Below, one piece after another: positions 1 through 7,891 of a stretch of DNA of 64,000 nucleotides; within the stretch, counting starts at the first letter, position 1, and every line of letters starts with the position of its first letter. The stretch spans positions 1,488,001 to 1,552,000 of the forward strand of contig CAXXKX010000002.1 of NCBI GenBank assembly GCA_963676655.2, read 5' to 3'. The notes beneath the pieces were generated by a model that was not told where the DNA came from, made no database searches, and saw only the letters and a list, made by a program, of their open reading frames with translations. The translations under genes were made by a program, and so were the position numbers. Origin of the DNA: G963676655 sp963676655. GTDB lineage: Bacteria; Verrucomicrobiota; Lentisphaeria; Victivallales; Victivallaceae.

Positions 1-1
1 A

Positions 2-595
2 GAGATTAAAGAAAAAGTTTTACAAAATGGTGTACTTACAGAAAAGTATTGTTATTATATTTCTGATGATGAAAAAGAAGTTAAGCATGGAATATACAGA
101 CGATTCAGCCAAACTTATAATAAAATTATTACTGATGCTGTTTATGTTGATGGAAAAGAGCATGGCCTGTGTATTACATTTGGATATTTTCCAAAATTCA
201 AGTCATATAGAATATTTAATAACGGGGTTGTCATCTCATCTTATACCGTTATTAATGGAAAAAAGGTTTCTTTTTTTAATTATAAAAATGATGAGCCTTA
301 TAACGGAACAAGTTGGATATATAGTACAGGATTAGGATCAAAAGGGTTTGAAATACGAGAATGTCAAATAATTACATACAAAGATGGTAAAATAGTAAAG
401 CGACAGGAAAGTGACTTCCACGGAAATATTTTACCGGAAGGCAAAACAATTGAGGGTAAAACATTAGCCGAATGTTTGGACAAAGATGAATTAGAAGAAT
501 TAAAAAAGATCAATGAAAAATGGAGAAAAGAAAAATTGGAGAAAAAAAAGTTGGAGCAAAAGAAAGATTTGAATAGCAAAGAAATCCCCAAGTAA
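2..595 (+). CDS. YwqK/MORN-like protein, 3' part only
   Basis: The reading frame is open from the window edge to TAA at 593-595, giving 197 residues of a gene that starts upstream. It contains MORN-like turns (Asp-Gly-Lys-Glu-His-Gly near codon 50, further Asn-Gly/Asp-Gly turns) of the kind found in YwqK-family antitoxin/immunity proteins, and ends in a charged Lys/Glu-rich coiled-coil-like tail. It lies directly upstream of Rhs toxin fragments, so an immunity role for a preceding, unseen Rhs tip is plausible (inference). Strongly AT-rich. A perfect 14-bp palindrome (GCTGAAATTTCAGC, 603-616) just after the stop may help end the transcript. Family assignment is tentative. Confidence 0.6.
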   Translation, partial: EIKEKVLQNGVLTEKYCYYISDDEKEVKHGIYRRFSQTYNKIITDAVYVDGKEHGLCITFGYFPKFKSYRIFNNGVVISSYTVINGKKVSFFNYKNDEPYNGTSWIYSTGLGSKGFEIRECQIITYKDGKIVKRQESDFHGNILPEGKTIEGKTLAECLDKDELEELKKINEKWRKEKLEKKKLEQKKDLNSKEIPK

Positions 596-663
596 TATAA
601 AACGCTGAAATTTCAGCGAGTTGTTTGACAATTTTTCAAGGTTTTCGCGTGGTTTGTGGTTGA

Positions 664-2049
664 GCTGATCAATTAACCGGTCGTAAAATTAAGACATGGA
701 CTCCGAAAAGTGAGCAATCCTATGAATATGACGAACTCGGCAGACTTAAAAAGGTTACTGTACTCAAACGCAACGGAATAGAATTGACCAATCCTGAAGA
801 ATTTGTGTACAATTATACGGAGGTCAGTACACGTAAAAGCGTAGTGTTACCGAATGGAATAATAACCAATTATACTTACAATGCTTTAAATATGCTGACT
901 AAAATTACTCATAAAAATACGACAGGTAAAATATTGGCCAATTATGAGTATAATCTTGCACCCGATGGGCATAGAACCTCAATCAATGAAACTCGTCTTG
1001 AAAGCGATGATTCATACTCCGCAACAGAAATAGCATATACCTATGATAATCTTAATCGGTTAACTAAAGAGACTTCAACGTCTACTGTCTCAAACCTTAA
1101 CTTCAGTAATCAATATGTATATGATGCAAATGGAAATAGAATTCAGAAATTATGCACTGTTGGAGGAGCGGCTGAGACCATCAACTATACATATAACAAC
1201 AACGATCAGTTGACAACCGAGAATTCAAGTGCTAAAGGTATAACAAATTATCAGTATGATGCCAACGGAAGCTTAATAAGTAAAGTAAACAATGATGAAT
1301 CCAATACGTTTACATATAATTTACATAACCGTCTTGCAACTGCTTCTATTCAAAGAACAGAAGAAGGACAAATGGTTAACATTACCGGAAATTATACATA
1401 TGACCAATTTGGCATTAGAGTCAAATCTGAAACAACGTTAAACAGCAATTCTCAAAATAGAATATTTTTGATTGATAATATGAACTTTACAGGATATGCT
1501 CAAATTTTTGAAGAAGCCTCAAATGTTGGTGGATCTCTGACCAATAGCTACGTTATTGGAGATGATATTTTATCTCAGGAAACATCCGAAGGAGTTAAGC
1601 ACTTTCTCTATGACGGACATGGTAGTTCGAGATTATTGGCGGATGCAAATGGTTCGATAACCGACCAATATTCATTCGATGCTTACGGCGTTATGTTGGG
1701 TGGAAATCCAACAGCAGTAAATCCTGCCGCAACAGATTTATTGTACTCAGGCGAACAGTTTGATGTTGGACTACAACAGCAGTACTTACGTGCAAGGTAC
1801 TACGATCAAAATAATGGAATATTTAACCGCGTTGACCCATTCTCTGGCGACTTACGGGAACCGCAGTCTTTAAACAAATATACATATTGCCATAGTAATC
1901 CTGTAAACGGCATTGATCCTACTGGTGAAAGCTTGATAAAAGAACTAGTAGTAATGGCAATTAAAGATATTTTGTTTGACAAAGGGATGGGGGTCACACC
2001 TACACTATTGACTTTCAGGAAGGGATGGGGGTCACACCTACACTATTGA
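664..2049 (+). pseudogene. Rhs/YD-repeat core fragment, 5' truncated, tip cut by repeats
   Basis: The frame is open after a stop at 661 and shows Rhs-type sequence from about 679 with no credible start or signal peptide, so the N-terminal part of the gene is missing. It carries YD-type repeats (Tyr-Glu-Tyr-Asp-Glu-Leu-Gly-Arg near 721, several Tyr-Asp-x-x-Gly motifs), the conserved core end (YLRARYYDQ, near 1790) and the Asn-Pro-x-Asn-x-x-Asp-Pro-x-Gly junction (near 1900). The variable tip is only about 20 residues before the frame runs into the direct/inverted repeats at 1990-2180, which supply the stop. Rhs proteins normally deliver a C-terminal toxin. This copy is best read as a displaced or decayed module. 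Confidence 0.75.
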
Positions 2050-2180
2050 CTTTCAGGATTTTAGAAGTCAATAGTGTAGGTGTGACCCCGCTTCCGCCGA
2101 CCCCGCTTCCGCCAGGATTTTAGAAGTCAATAGTGTAGGTGTGACCCCGCTTCCCAGTGTAGGTGTGACCCCGCTTCCCA
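1984..2180. repeat. Repeat cluster A1 (two direct, three inverted copies)
   Basis: Five copies of one unit (core GGTCACACCTACACTATTGA plus CTT). Direct copies lie at 1992-2014 and 2030-2052; inverted copies at 2065-2087 and 2124-2146, with a partial one at 2156-2170. Copies two and three form a perfect stem of about 25 bp with a 12-nt loop. The cluster lies exactly between the two Rhs fragments and has terminated the first. The same unit recurs at 4.17-4.47 kb. Confidence 0.9.
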
Positions 2181-2186
2181 GCTGAT

Positions 2187-3131
2187 TTGATCTACTACAA
2201 CTATCGTTACTACAGCCCGGAATTAGGCCGGTGGCTCAGTAGAGATCCACTGGGTGAATTTGATTTTAATAATTATTTTAATCTTTTATATGGATTTGTT
2301 AACAATAATCCTGTGAATACGACAGATAAATTAGGGCTTGCTATTCAAATTAGTAGAGCTCATTATGATAAACTTAAAAAATATCTAAAAGAAAATAATG
2401 TAAGTGGATATAGCAGCGATGGCAGTTTAATAGAAGGAAAAGCTACTTATTCTACTGAAATAATTTCTGAAATATTAGGGACGATGATTAGGAGTTCCTA
2501 TATTTTTGAATTTGAATGCATGCCAAATTTACTTGAACATATTAAAGCTAGAAAAAATATAATAAAACTTGCTGAAAGTAAAAAATATTATTTTGGAGCT
2601 GGTAAAGATTTTAAAGCCGTATCGAATAACCCCAATGTTCTTTCATATCCGTCTCAAATTAAAAATCATGAATATTATTATAATAATCCATCTGAATCGT
2701 TTGCAGCTTTAAATCATTCTAAAACCCAGATTGCTTGTTGGTTTGCAACAAAATTGACAATGTTAGCTGGTGGAGGACAATATGTTCGTAGGCATCTTGA
2801 TATCTGGATTCCTGGAGATTGGGGATATATTAAGAATATGAAATATCATAATCTCGGCAAAAATTATGAAGAAAGAAGCAAGATATGGCTTAACTCTGCA
2901 AAAGGAGGCAGTCCCGATAATGCCGGATATGAAGGTGAAAATATTATATATGTGGGACATGGTAAATGGTGGGGACATATATCAAGTAAGAACACCATTA
3001 AATCGTTAACAACTTGGCAGCAGGATATGAAGAAGTGGAAAACAACTTTTGGTGGAGCTACTCCTAGTGTAATGGGGACTGTAGACTTTACCTCAAGAGG
3101 ATTAAAATCAGTTAGGAAAAGTGAAGAATGA
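2187..3131 (+). CDS. Displaced Rhs C-terminal tip, putative transglutaminase-like toxin
   Basis: Residues 1-51 repeat the end of an Rhs core (YYNYRYYSPELGRWLSRDPLG and the Asn-Asn-Pro-Val-Asn junction). The rest is a different toxin domain. No ATG or ribosome site precedes it; the frame opens at 2169 inside the repeat cluster, so it is a tip lacking its core. The C-terminal part resembles the Bacillus Tgl type of protein-glutamine gamma-glutamyltransferase: candidate catalytic Cys184 (IACWFAT), a Pro-Gly-Asp-Trp-x-Tyr-x-Lys-Asn segment, Glu251 (GYEGEN) and His264 (WWGH). The Cys-Glu and Glu-His spacings (67 and 13) are close to those I recall for Tgl. Function is inferred from motifs. Its stop overlaps the next gene by 4 bp. 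Confidence 0.6.
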   Translation: MIYYNYRYYSPELGRWLSRDPLGEFDFNNYFNLLYGFVNNNPVNTTDKLGLAIQISRAHYDKLKKYLKENNVSGYSSDGSLIEGKATYSTEIISEILGTMIRSSYIFEFECMPNLLEHIKARKNIIKLAESKKYYFGAGKDFKAVSNNPNVLSYPSQIKNHEYYYNNPSESFAALNHSKTQIACWFATKLTMLAGGGQYVRRHLDIWIPGDWGYIKNMKYHNLGKNYEERSKIWLNSAKGGSPDNAGYEGENIIYVGHGKWWGHISSKNTIKSLTTWQQDMKKWKTTFGGATPSVMGTVDFTSRGLKSVRKSEE

Positions 3132-4141
3132 ATACAAATATTGTAAAGAAATTAGTTTTATACATACTTATAATTGTGGCTTGGAAAATGAATGCGACGG
3201 TAAAATACTCTGATTGCGTAATATTACATCTACAGGAGAATAAAAACGGGAATTCTCAATATTATCTTGACAAGAAATTTCTAGGTTCCGGAAATAAGGG
3301 GATGGATGTTTTTATTAAGCGGTTAACAGGAATTCCTGATTATTCCATAATTATAGTTTACGGATTAAATGAATCTCAGCAGTTTAAGGGGATATTTTAT
3401 AAAGATAAAAAATATAGTGTCATTTTAAACGATATAAAAGAGAAAAAACATTTACTGTTTGCTTTTTTTAAAAAAAATTGTTTTAACTATTCAAGAGATA
3501 ATATAGATTTTATTTATGTAAACAACGAATGGCAATGGTTTTTAAACTCAAAAGAAATAAATGTCAAAGGTTTAGATTCAAATGCAATAGTCAAAAAATT
3601 GAATCTCAATTTCAGGGAATTTATAATTGTAGTATTTGATGGCAATATAGATCAAACAGTTAGTGTGTCTTCCTTTAGAGATTTGCCGGAAATAACAAGA
3701 TTTGAGGATTCGCTCAAAAAAAATAAGTGTAATTTTATAATATTATTTACCTGCTGCGATACTCCTATTTATTATGATTATGAGACAGACATGAAGAAGA
3801 CCCGAAAGAGAATCGAAAGAAAAAAACAAAAGGAGGAAATAGATAAAGCTTTAGCTGTTTTGCCGTCCGCATTTAAAGAAATAAAAATAGACGGGCGTTT
3901 TTATTCTATTTCGGCGTTTATCTTAAAATTGAACAGTATATTGAAATCAAACAATTTGTCATATGCGATATCAGAAAAGACACCTGTCAAAATTAAAAAC
4001 TTTATTGACTTTTGCGAGATGGACTTATATAATGCCATAAAATATGTTTCTTACAAATACAGGCTTAAAGTTATTATAGAAAAAAACGAAATTATTTTAC
4101 AGAAAACACCGGAAAGTGAAAAAAACGATTCACAAAAATAA
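3128..4141 (+). CDS. Secreted protein, probable immunity partner of the Rhs tip
   Basis: A 337-residue protein with an N-terminal hydrophobic signal segment (residues 8-23) and a Lys/Arg/Glu-rich stretch near residues 222-240. Its last ~80 residues have the pattern of a small STN/secretin-N-like fold (a Leu-x-x-Ala-x-x-Tyr helix followed by Lys-Val-Ile-Ile-Glu and Glu-Ile-Ile-Leu strands); that is only a resemblance. The start overlaps the toxin-tip stop by 4 bp (ATGA), the usual arrangement for a cognate immunity gene, and export would place it where a transferred toxin could be met. AT-rich like the rest of the block. I do not recognise the family. Confidence 0.6.
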   Translation: MNTNIVKKLVLYILIIVAWKMNATVKYSDCVILHLQENKNGNSQYYLDKKFLGSGNKGMDVFIKRLTGIPDYSIIIVYGLNESQQFKGIFYKDKKYSVILNDIKEKKHLLFAFFKKNCFNYSRDNIDFIYVNNEWQWFLNSKEINVKGLDSNAIVKKLNLNFREFIIVVFDGNIDQTVSVSSFRDLPEITRFEDSLKKNKCNFIILFTCCDTPIYYDYETDMKKTRKRIERKKQKEEIDKALAVLPSAFKEIKIDGRFYSISAFILKLNSILKSNNLSYAISEKTPVKIKNFIDFCEMDLYNAIKYVSYKYRLKVIIEKNEIILQKTPESEKNDSQK

Positions 4142-4646
4142 AAATAATTGATTTTCAGGCAGGAGTTAATAGGGGACACGGGGTCAAGGGGACACGGGGT
4201 CACACCTACACTATTGACTTAGAAGAGGGGACACGGAGGGGACACGGGGAGGGGACACGGGGTCACACCTACACTATTAGGGGACACGGGGTCACACCTA
4301 CACTATTGACTTAGAAGGGGACACGGGGTCATCCATTTAGGTTCCTGTCAAGTTTAAATACTAAAAATCTATAGGAAAATTTCAATTTTCCTTCAAAAAA
4401 ATTTACTTGTCAGGGGTAACATCCGCCCGTCGACTGGGATGCTGGGTTCACTCCTACACTATTGACTTAGTGGGACGCACTAAAAAACAGATAATGAGTA
4501 TGTTTAGATACTTGAATTTTCTATTTGCCAGAATAGTTTAATATCCATAAGGTGTACTATTAAACGGGGATTTTTAAAGATTTTAAGTATGAAGCAAACT
4601 CTTTCAGTTTTAACAACAGTTTTTTTCTTTTTTCTTTTTTCATTAG
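4142..4646. repeat. Repeat cluster A2 with GGGGACACGG units; otherwise gene-free
   Basis: Direct copies of the cluster A1 core lie at 4198-4220 and 4290-4312, with a shortened copy at 4261-4278 and a degenerate one at 4445-4468. They are interspersed with at least six GGGGACACGG units between 4172 and 4327, several tandem. The flanking unit differs from cluster A1 (GGGGACACGGGGTC rather than GGAAGCGGGGTC). No coding potential was seen from 4330 to 4646, which is AT-rich with a T-tract at 4619-4640. Confidence 0.85.
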
Positions 4647-6297
4647 GGGTCTGACCCGAATGGCGCTAAGTTAAGGTGTTAAAATACCATTTTTCATCCC
4701 CTTGAAAAAGGTTTTAATTGAGTTAAAATAATGCCTGTTACGCAATTTAAACTACCACATAAAAAAGGAGCAACAGGCATGTCCGTTAAGACCCCGAAAT
4801 ATACCCCGACTTTTCCTGAAATGCAAAGTTTTTTAATCGGACGTAAAAATATTTCAGCAAAAGAACGGTTGCGTCGTGATATTGACGAGTTGAAAAAGAA
4901 ACAACTTTGGGAGTTTCAATATCTGTTTTCCAGTTTTATTCCTGCTGATCTTTTGAGATCAAGGTTCGGAAACATCAACTTACGCAACCGTGTTTTCAGT
5001 ATGGAAATAGTTTTCTGGGCATTTTTAAATCAGATACTTTTGTATGGAACAAGTTGTTCAGAGACCGTAAAAAAGGTTCAGAGCTGGATGTTGATCAGAA
5101 AACGACAATTGCCCAGCTCAAGCACCAGCGCATATTGTCAGGCGCGTAAACGTCTGCCACTGGAACTGTTGCGAAAAATAAACCAACACATAATTTCTGT
5201 AATTGCAGGAACTGAACCATCTGAAAAGCTATGGAAAAACAGAGTGGTCAAGGTGGTAGACGGCACCGGGTTAACCATGCCTGACACTCCGGGAAATCAG
5301 CAAATTTATCCTCAGCCGAAATCAATGAAACCGGGTTGTGGATTTCCGCAAATCAATTTGGCTGCAATATTTTCACTGTCAAACGGTTCAATGCTGGGCT
5401 ATGCTTTCGGTGGTCGCAACCAGTCTGAAAATCTTTTATGGCTTAAGTTATGGCGTCTGCTCTGTCCCGGAGATATTATTTTAGCCGACAAAGGCTTTTC
5501 CTCTTTTTCAAATATTGCCGGTTTACTACAAAAAAATGTCGACAGCGTTATGCGCCTTCATGGATGCCGGGCAAAAAACTTTAAATTCAGTCAGGGAAAA
5601 CGACTGGGACATAAAGATGTGCTTGTTACCTGGCCTCGACCATATACCACTGGCGCTAACTGGACTGACGAGCAATGGGATAATCTGCCGAAGTCATTGA
5701 CTATCAGGGTTATTGAAGCTCCAGTATTACACAAAGGGTTCAGGACGCAAAAGGTGTTGATATGCACCACTTTGCTTGATGAAAAGAAATATCCTGCTGA
5801 AGATATTGCGCGTTTGTATTTCAAACGCTGGCAGGTCGAATTGTTCTACCGGGATATCAAAACTACCATGCATATGGATATATTACGCAGCAGATCTCCT
5901 CAAATGATCGAAAAAGAATTGGCCATGTATGCTATATGCTACAACCTGGCGCGAGGCATGATGCAGGACGCGGCCAGGATGTATGAGGTTCCAGTCCACC
6001 GCATAAGTTTTAAAGCAACAATACAACAGTTCAATCAATGGTTGTGGCTGTTTATGCGAACTGATATTACTTTGGAAAAAATACGAGAAATCAAGCGTAA
6101 ATTTTATGCGAAACTAGTTGATCGACTTATCCAGGATAGACCAGGCCGCAATGAACCAAGAGCAAGAAAAAGGCGACCTAAACCATTTAATTTACTAACC
6201 AGACCAAGGCAGGAAATGGTCATAGATTACCACCACAACAGACCAGGTAAGAAAAATGCTTTTTTCGCCTTAACTTAGCGCCATTTGGGTCTGACCC
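4647..6297. mobile_element. IS4-family insertion sequence with 11-bp target duplication
   Basis: Perfect 18-bp terminal inverted repeats (AATGGCGCTAAGTTAAGG) lie at 4659-4676 and 6268-6285. The element (about 4658-6286) is flanked by the direct repeat GGGTCTGACCC at 4647-4657 and 6287-6297. Removing the element and one copy rebuilds the palindrome GGGGTCTGACCCC, which is therefore the insertion target. An 11-bp duplication fits the IS4 range. The single transposase gene ends inside the right repeat. Ends, duplication and gene all look intact, suggesting a recent insertion. Confidence 0.92.
4779..6278 (+). CDS. IS4-family DDE transposase
   Basis: Catalyses cut-and-paste transposition of the surrounding element. 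DDE-type acidic residues are visible in VVDGTGLTMPD and ILADKGFSS, and the family signature Y-(2)-R-(3)-E-(6)-K is complete in YFKRWQVELFYRDIK (about 5815-5860). I chose the ATG at 4779 because AAGGAG at 4765-4770 is 8 nt upstream; an in-frame ATG at 4731 would add 16 residues. The stop TAG lies in the right inverted repeat. The 499-residue length is normal for the family and no frameshift is seen. Confidence 0.93.
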   Translation: MSVKTPKYTPTFPEMQSFLIGRKNISAKERLRRDIDELKKKQLWEFQYLFSSFIPADLLRSRFGNINLRNRVFSMEIVFWAFLNQILLYGTSCSETVKKVQSWMLIRKRQLPSSSTSAYCQARKRLPLELLRKINQHIISVIAGTEPSEKLWKNRVVKVVDGTGLTMPDTPGNQQIYPQPKSMKPGCGFPQINLAAIFSLSNGSMLGYAFGGRNQSENLLWLKLWRLLCPGDIILADKGFSSFSNIAGLLQKNVDSVMRLHGCRAKNFKFSQGKRLGHKDVLVTWPRPYTTGANWTDEQWDNLPKSLTIRVIEAPVLHKGFRTQKVLICTTLLDEKKYPAEDIARLYFKRWQVELFYRDIKTTMHMDILRSRSPQMIEKELAMYAICYNLARGMMQDAARMYEVPVHRISFKATIQQFNQWLWLFMRTDITLEKIREIKRKFYAKLVDRLIQDRPGRNEPRARKRRPKPFNLLTRPRQEMVIDYHHNRPGKKNAFFALT

Positions 6298-6407
6298 CAT
6301 TTATTGGTTGATTTTGAACTTAAAATTGGTTTTTAATTTGACTTTTTATGGCCTTAGAACTATTTTTTAAGGTATTTTATTGATTTTAAGAAAATTGAGG
6401 TGAGAAT

Positions 6408-7127
6408 ATGCCGCGTAGACGCAGAGGCTGGATAGATTGGGGATGTTACCATATAACCCATCGGTGCCATGAACGGGAATTTCTTTTCAAGTTCTCCAAG
6501 CATCGTGATATCTATTTGCGTCAGTTATGGGAAACTAAAAAACGCTATAAGGTCGATATCCTGGATTATATGGTTACCAGCAATCATGTGCATCTGCTGT
6601 TGACCGCTCGTCATGGCCAGGAGATATCCAAAGCGTTACAGTTTTTACACGGTTCGGTCGGCCAGCAATACAATCTCTTGAAAAAACGCGAAGGAGCATT
6701 CTGGAGTGACCGGTTTCATTCCACCCACATTCAAAGCGGAAAACACTTAAGCAGATGTTTGTTTTACATCGATATGAACATGGTTCGGGCCGGAGCGTTA
6801 AGGCATCCGGAAGAATGGAAACATTCCGGTATCCATGAACTGCTCGGAAAGCGTCAACGCTACCAATTGATAGACATGGGCAGATTGCTGCAATATCTCG
6901 ATATTCAAACCGAAGAGGCATTCCGGCGCTGGTATATTGTCACACTGAACGATTTGGTCGCCAGTAACAATCGTCAAAGGGAGGCATATTGGAGCGAGGC
7001 AATTGCCGTCGGCGAACCTGATTGGTTGAAGACAACCGCCGTCCAATCCGGCATCAAGCGATATGCGATCAAGAACGCCGTACCGGATGACCGGGAAGGT
7101 GACATTCATATTTTGACCGGGAAATAA
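6408..7127 (+). CDS. REP-associated Y1 transposase (RAYT)
   Basis: A 239-residue single-domain HUH nuclease of the IS200-like TnpA_REP group. The metal-binding HUH pair is His60-Val-His62 (VTSNHVHLL) and the likely nucleophile is Tyr88 (GQQYNLL), followed by the family-typical FWSDRFHSTHI and a MNMVRAG motif. The ribosome site GAGGTGA lies just before ATG. It is not flanked by IS200 ends. RAYTs are known to be domesticated partners of dispersed palindromic repeats, and here GGGGTC-type repeats (clusters A1 and A2 and the palindrome hit by the IS) lie within 6 kb upstream. That this enzyme acts on them is inference. Confidence 0.88.
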   Translation: MPRRRRGWIDWGCYHITHRCHEREFLFKFSKHRDIYLRQLWETKKRYKVDILDYMVTSNHVHLLLTARHGQEISKALQFLHGSVGQQYNLLKKREGAFWSDRFHSTHIQSGKHLSRCLFYIDMNMVRAGALRHPEEWKHSGIHELLGKRQRYQLIDMGRLLQYLDIQTEEAFRRWYIVTLNDLVASNNRQREAYWSEAIAVGEPDWLKTTAVQSGIKRYAIKNAVPDDREGDIHILTGK

Positions 7128-7651
7128 CAATTATCTTCTTGTCAATACTTATTCCCCCAATGGGAAGCAGTATTCTGAGCTTATTATTATCTTTCACCAA
7201 ATTTTCTTCCCCAAAAATGTTTTTGATATAAAGCATTCCATGATGCCTTTATTTCCTTGTTTTTACTTGTTCTCTATTGATTTTTTTCCTATCAGCATGT
7301 ATAATTAGTAATTATACAGCTATTTATACATGTATAAAATCATGTATTTTTTGAGTGTTAAGTGATTCCTATTTTCCGGATTACCCTTGAGGGATTTCAA
7401 TCTTATTTAAACCTATGATTGACGATGAAGCCATGTAGTAAGCTTCGTAGTTAAATAATGTTTTTGTACACTGTTGATATGCTATGAAATATGCGAAAAA
7501 CTCGACTGCTGAACATGAAGAAACATGATGTTATTATACGTGCACTGAGAAATTGAGTCATGCAAAATATTATATTTTCATGATTCTTTGTATCAAAAGA
7601 AGAAAGGAGGTTGTGAAGAGAGGATTTCCAAAAAACAGGAGTAATATTTTA
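7128..7651. other. Gene-free AT-rich stretch
   Basis: No credible coding region or RNA was recognised. A strong ribosome-site-like AAAGGAGG at about 7604-7611 is followed by GTG and only 16 codons before a stop inside the adjoining hairpin element, so it may be the start of a gene cut by that element; this is a guess. Confidence 0.4.
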
Positions 7652-7816
7652 GGGAATCTCTAAAAATTGGAGTTTCCGGCAAAATCGCTTATTTGCACCG
7701 AGCAGTCTTGCGTTGTAAAACCGCTGCATAGAGTTACTATGCGCAAACTTACAACGCGTCGCTGCATCGGGTAACTAAACAATTTTTCGTTTCGGAACCA
7801 ATATTTAGAGGTTCCC
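7652..7816. mobile_element. 165-bp MITE-like hairpin element
   Basis: The imperfect terminal inverted repeats are about 28 bp: GGGAATCTCTAAAAATTGG at the left (from 7652) and its near complement ending TTTAGAGGTTCCC at 7816. Inner complementary arms (GCGTTGTAA with TTACAACGC, GCATAG with CTATGC) let nearly the whole element fold into one long hairpin. TTTA occurs immediately on both sides and may be a 4-bp target duplication. It encodes nothing. Non-autonomous element is the best reading; a structured RNA is the alternative. Confidence 0.7.
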
Positions 7817-7891
7817 TTTAGAAATGTGAGATTTTTTCTCTGCCGCGTATGTATTTTATGAAAGATGAATGATTAAACAGGAGAGAATACA

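Noticed and set aside
27..335. 102-codon ATG frame at the window start
   Set aside because: It overlaps the longer YwqK/MORN-like frame (2-595), whose residues make sense; the ATG frame is low-complexity hydrophobic.
4170..4330. Short direct repeats resembling a CRISPR array
   Set aside because: Units are unevenly spaced, partly tandem, with no constant-length unique spacers, and no cas gene is near.
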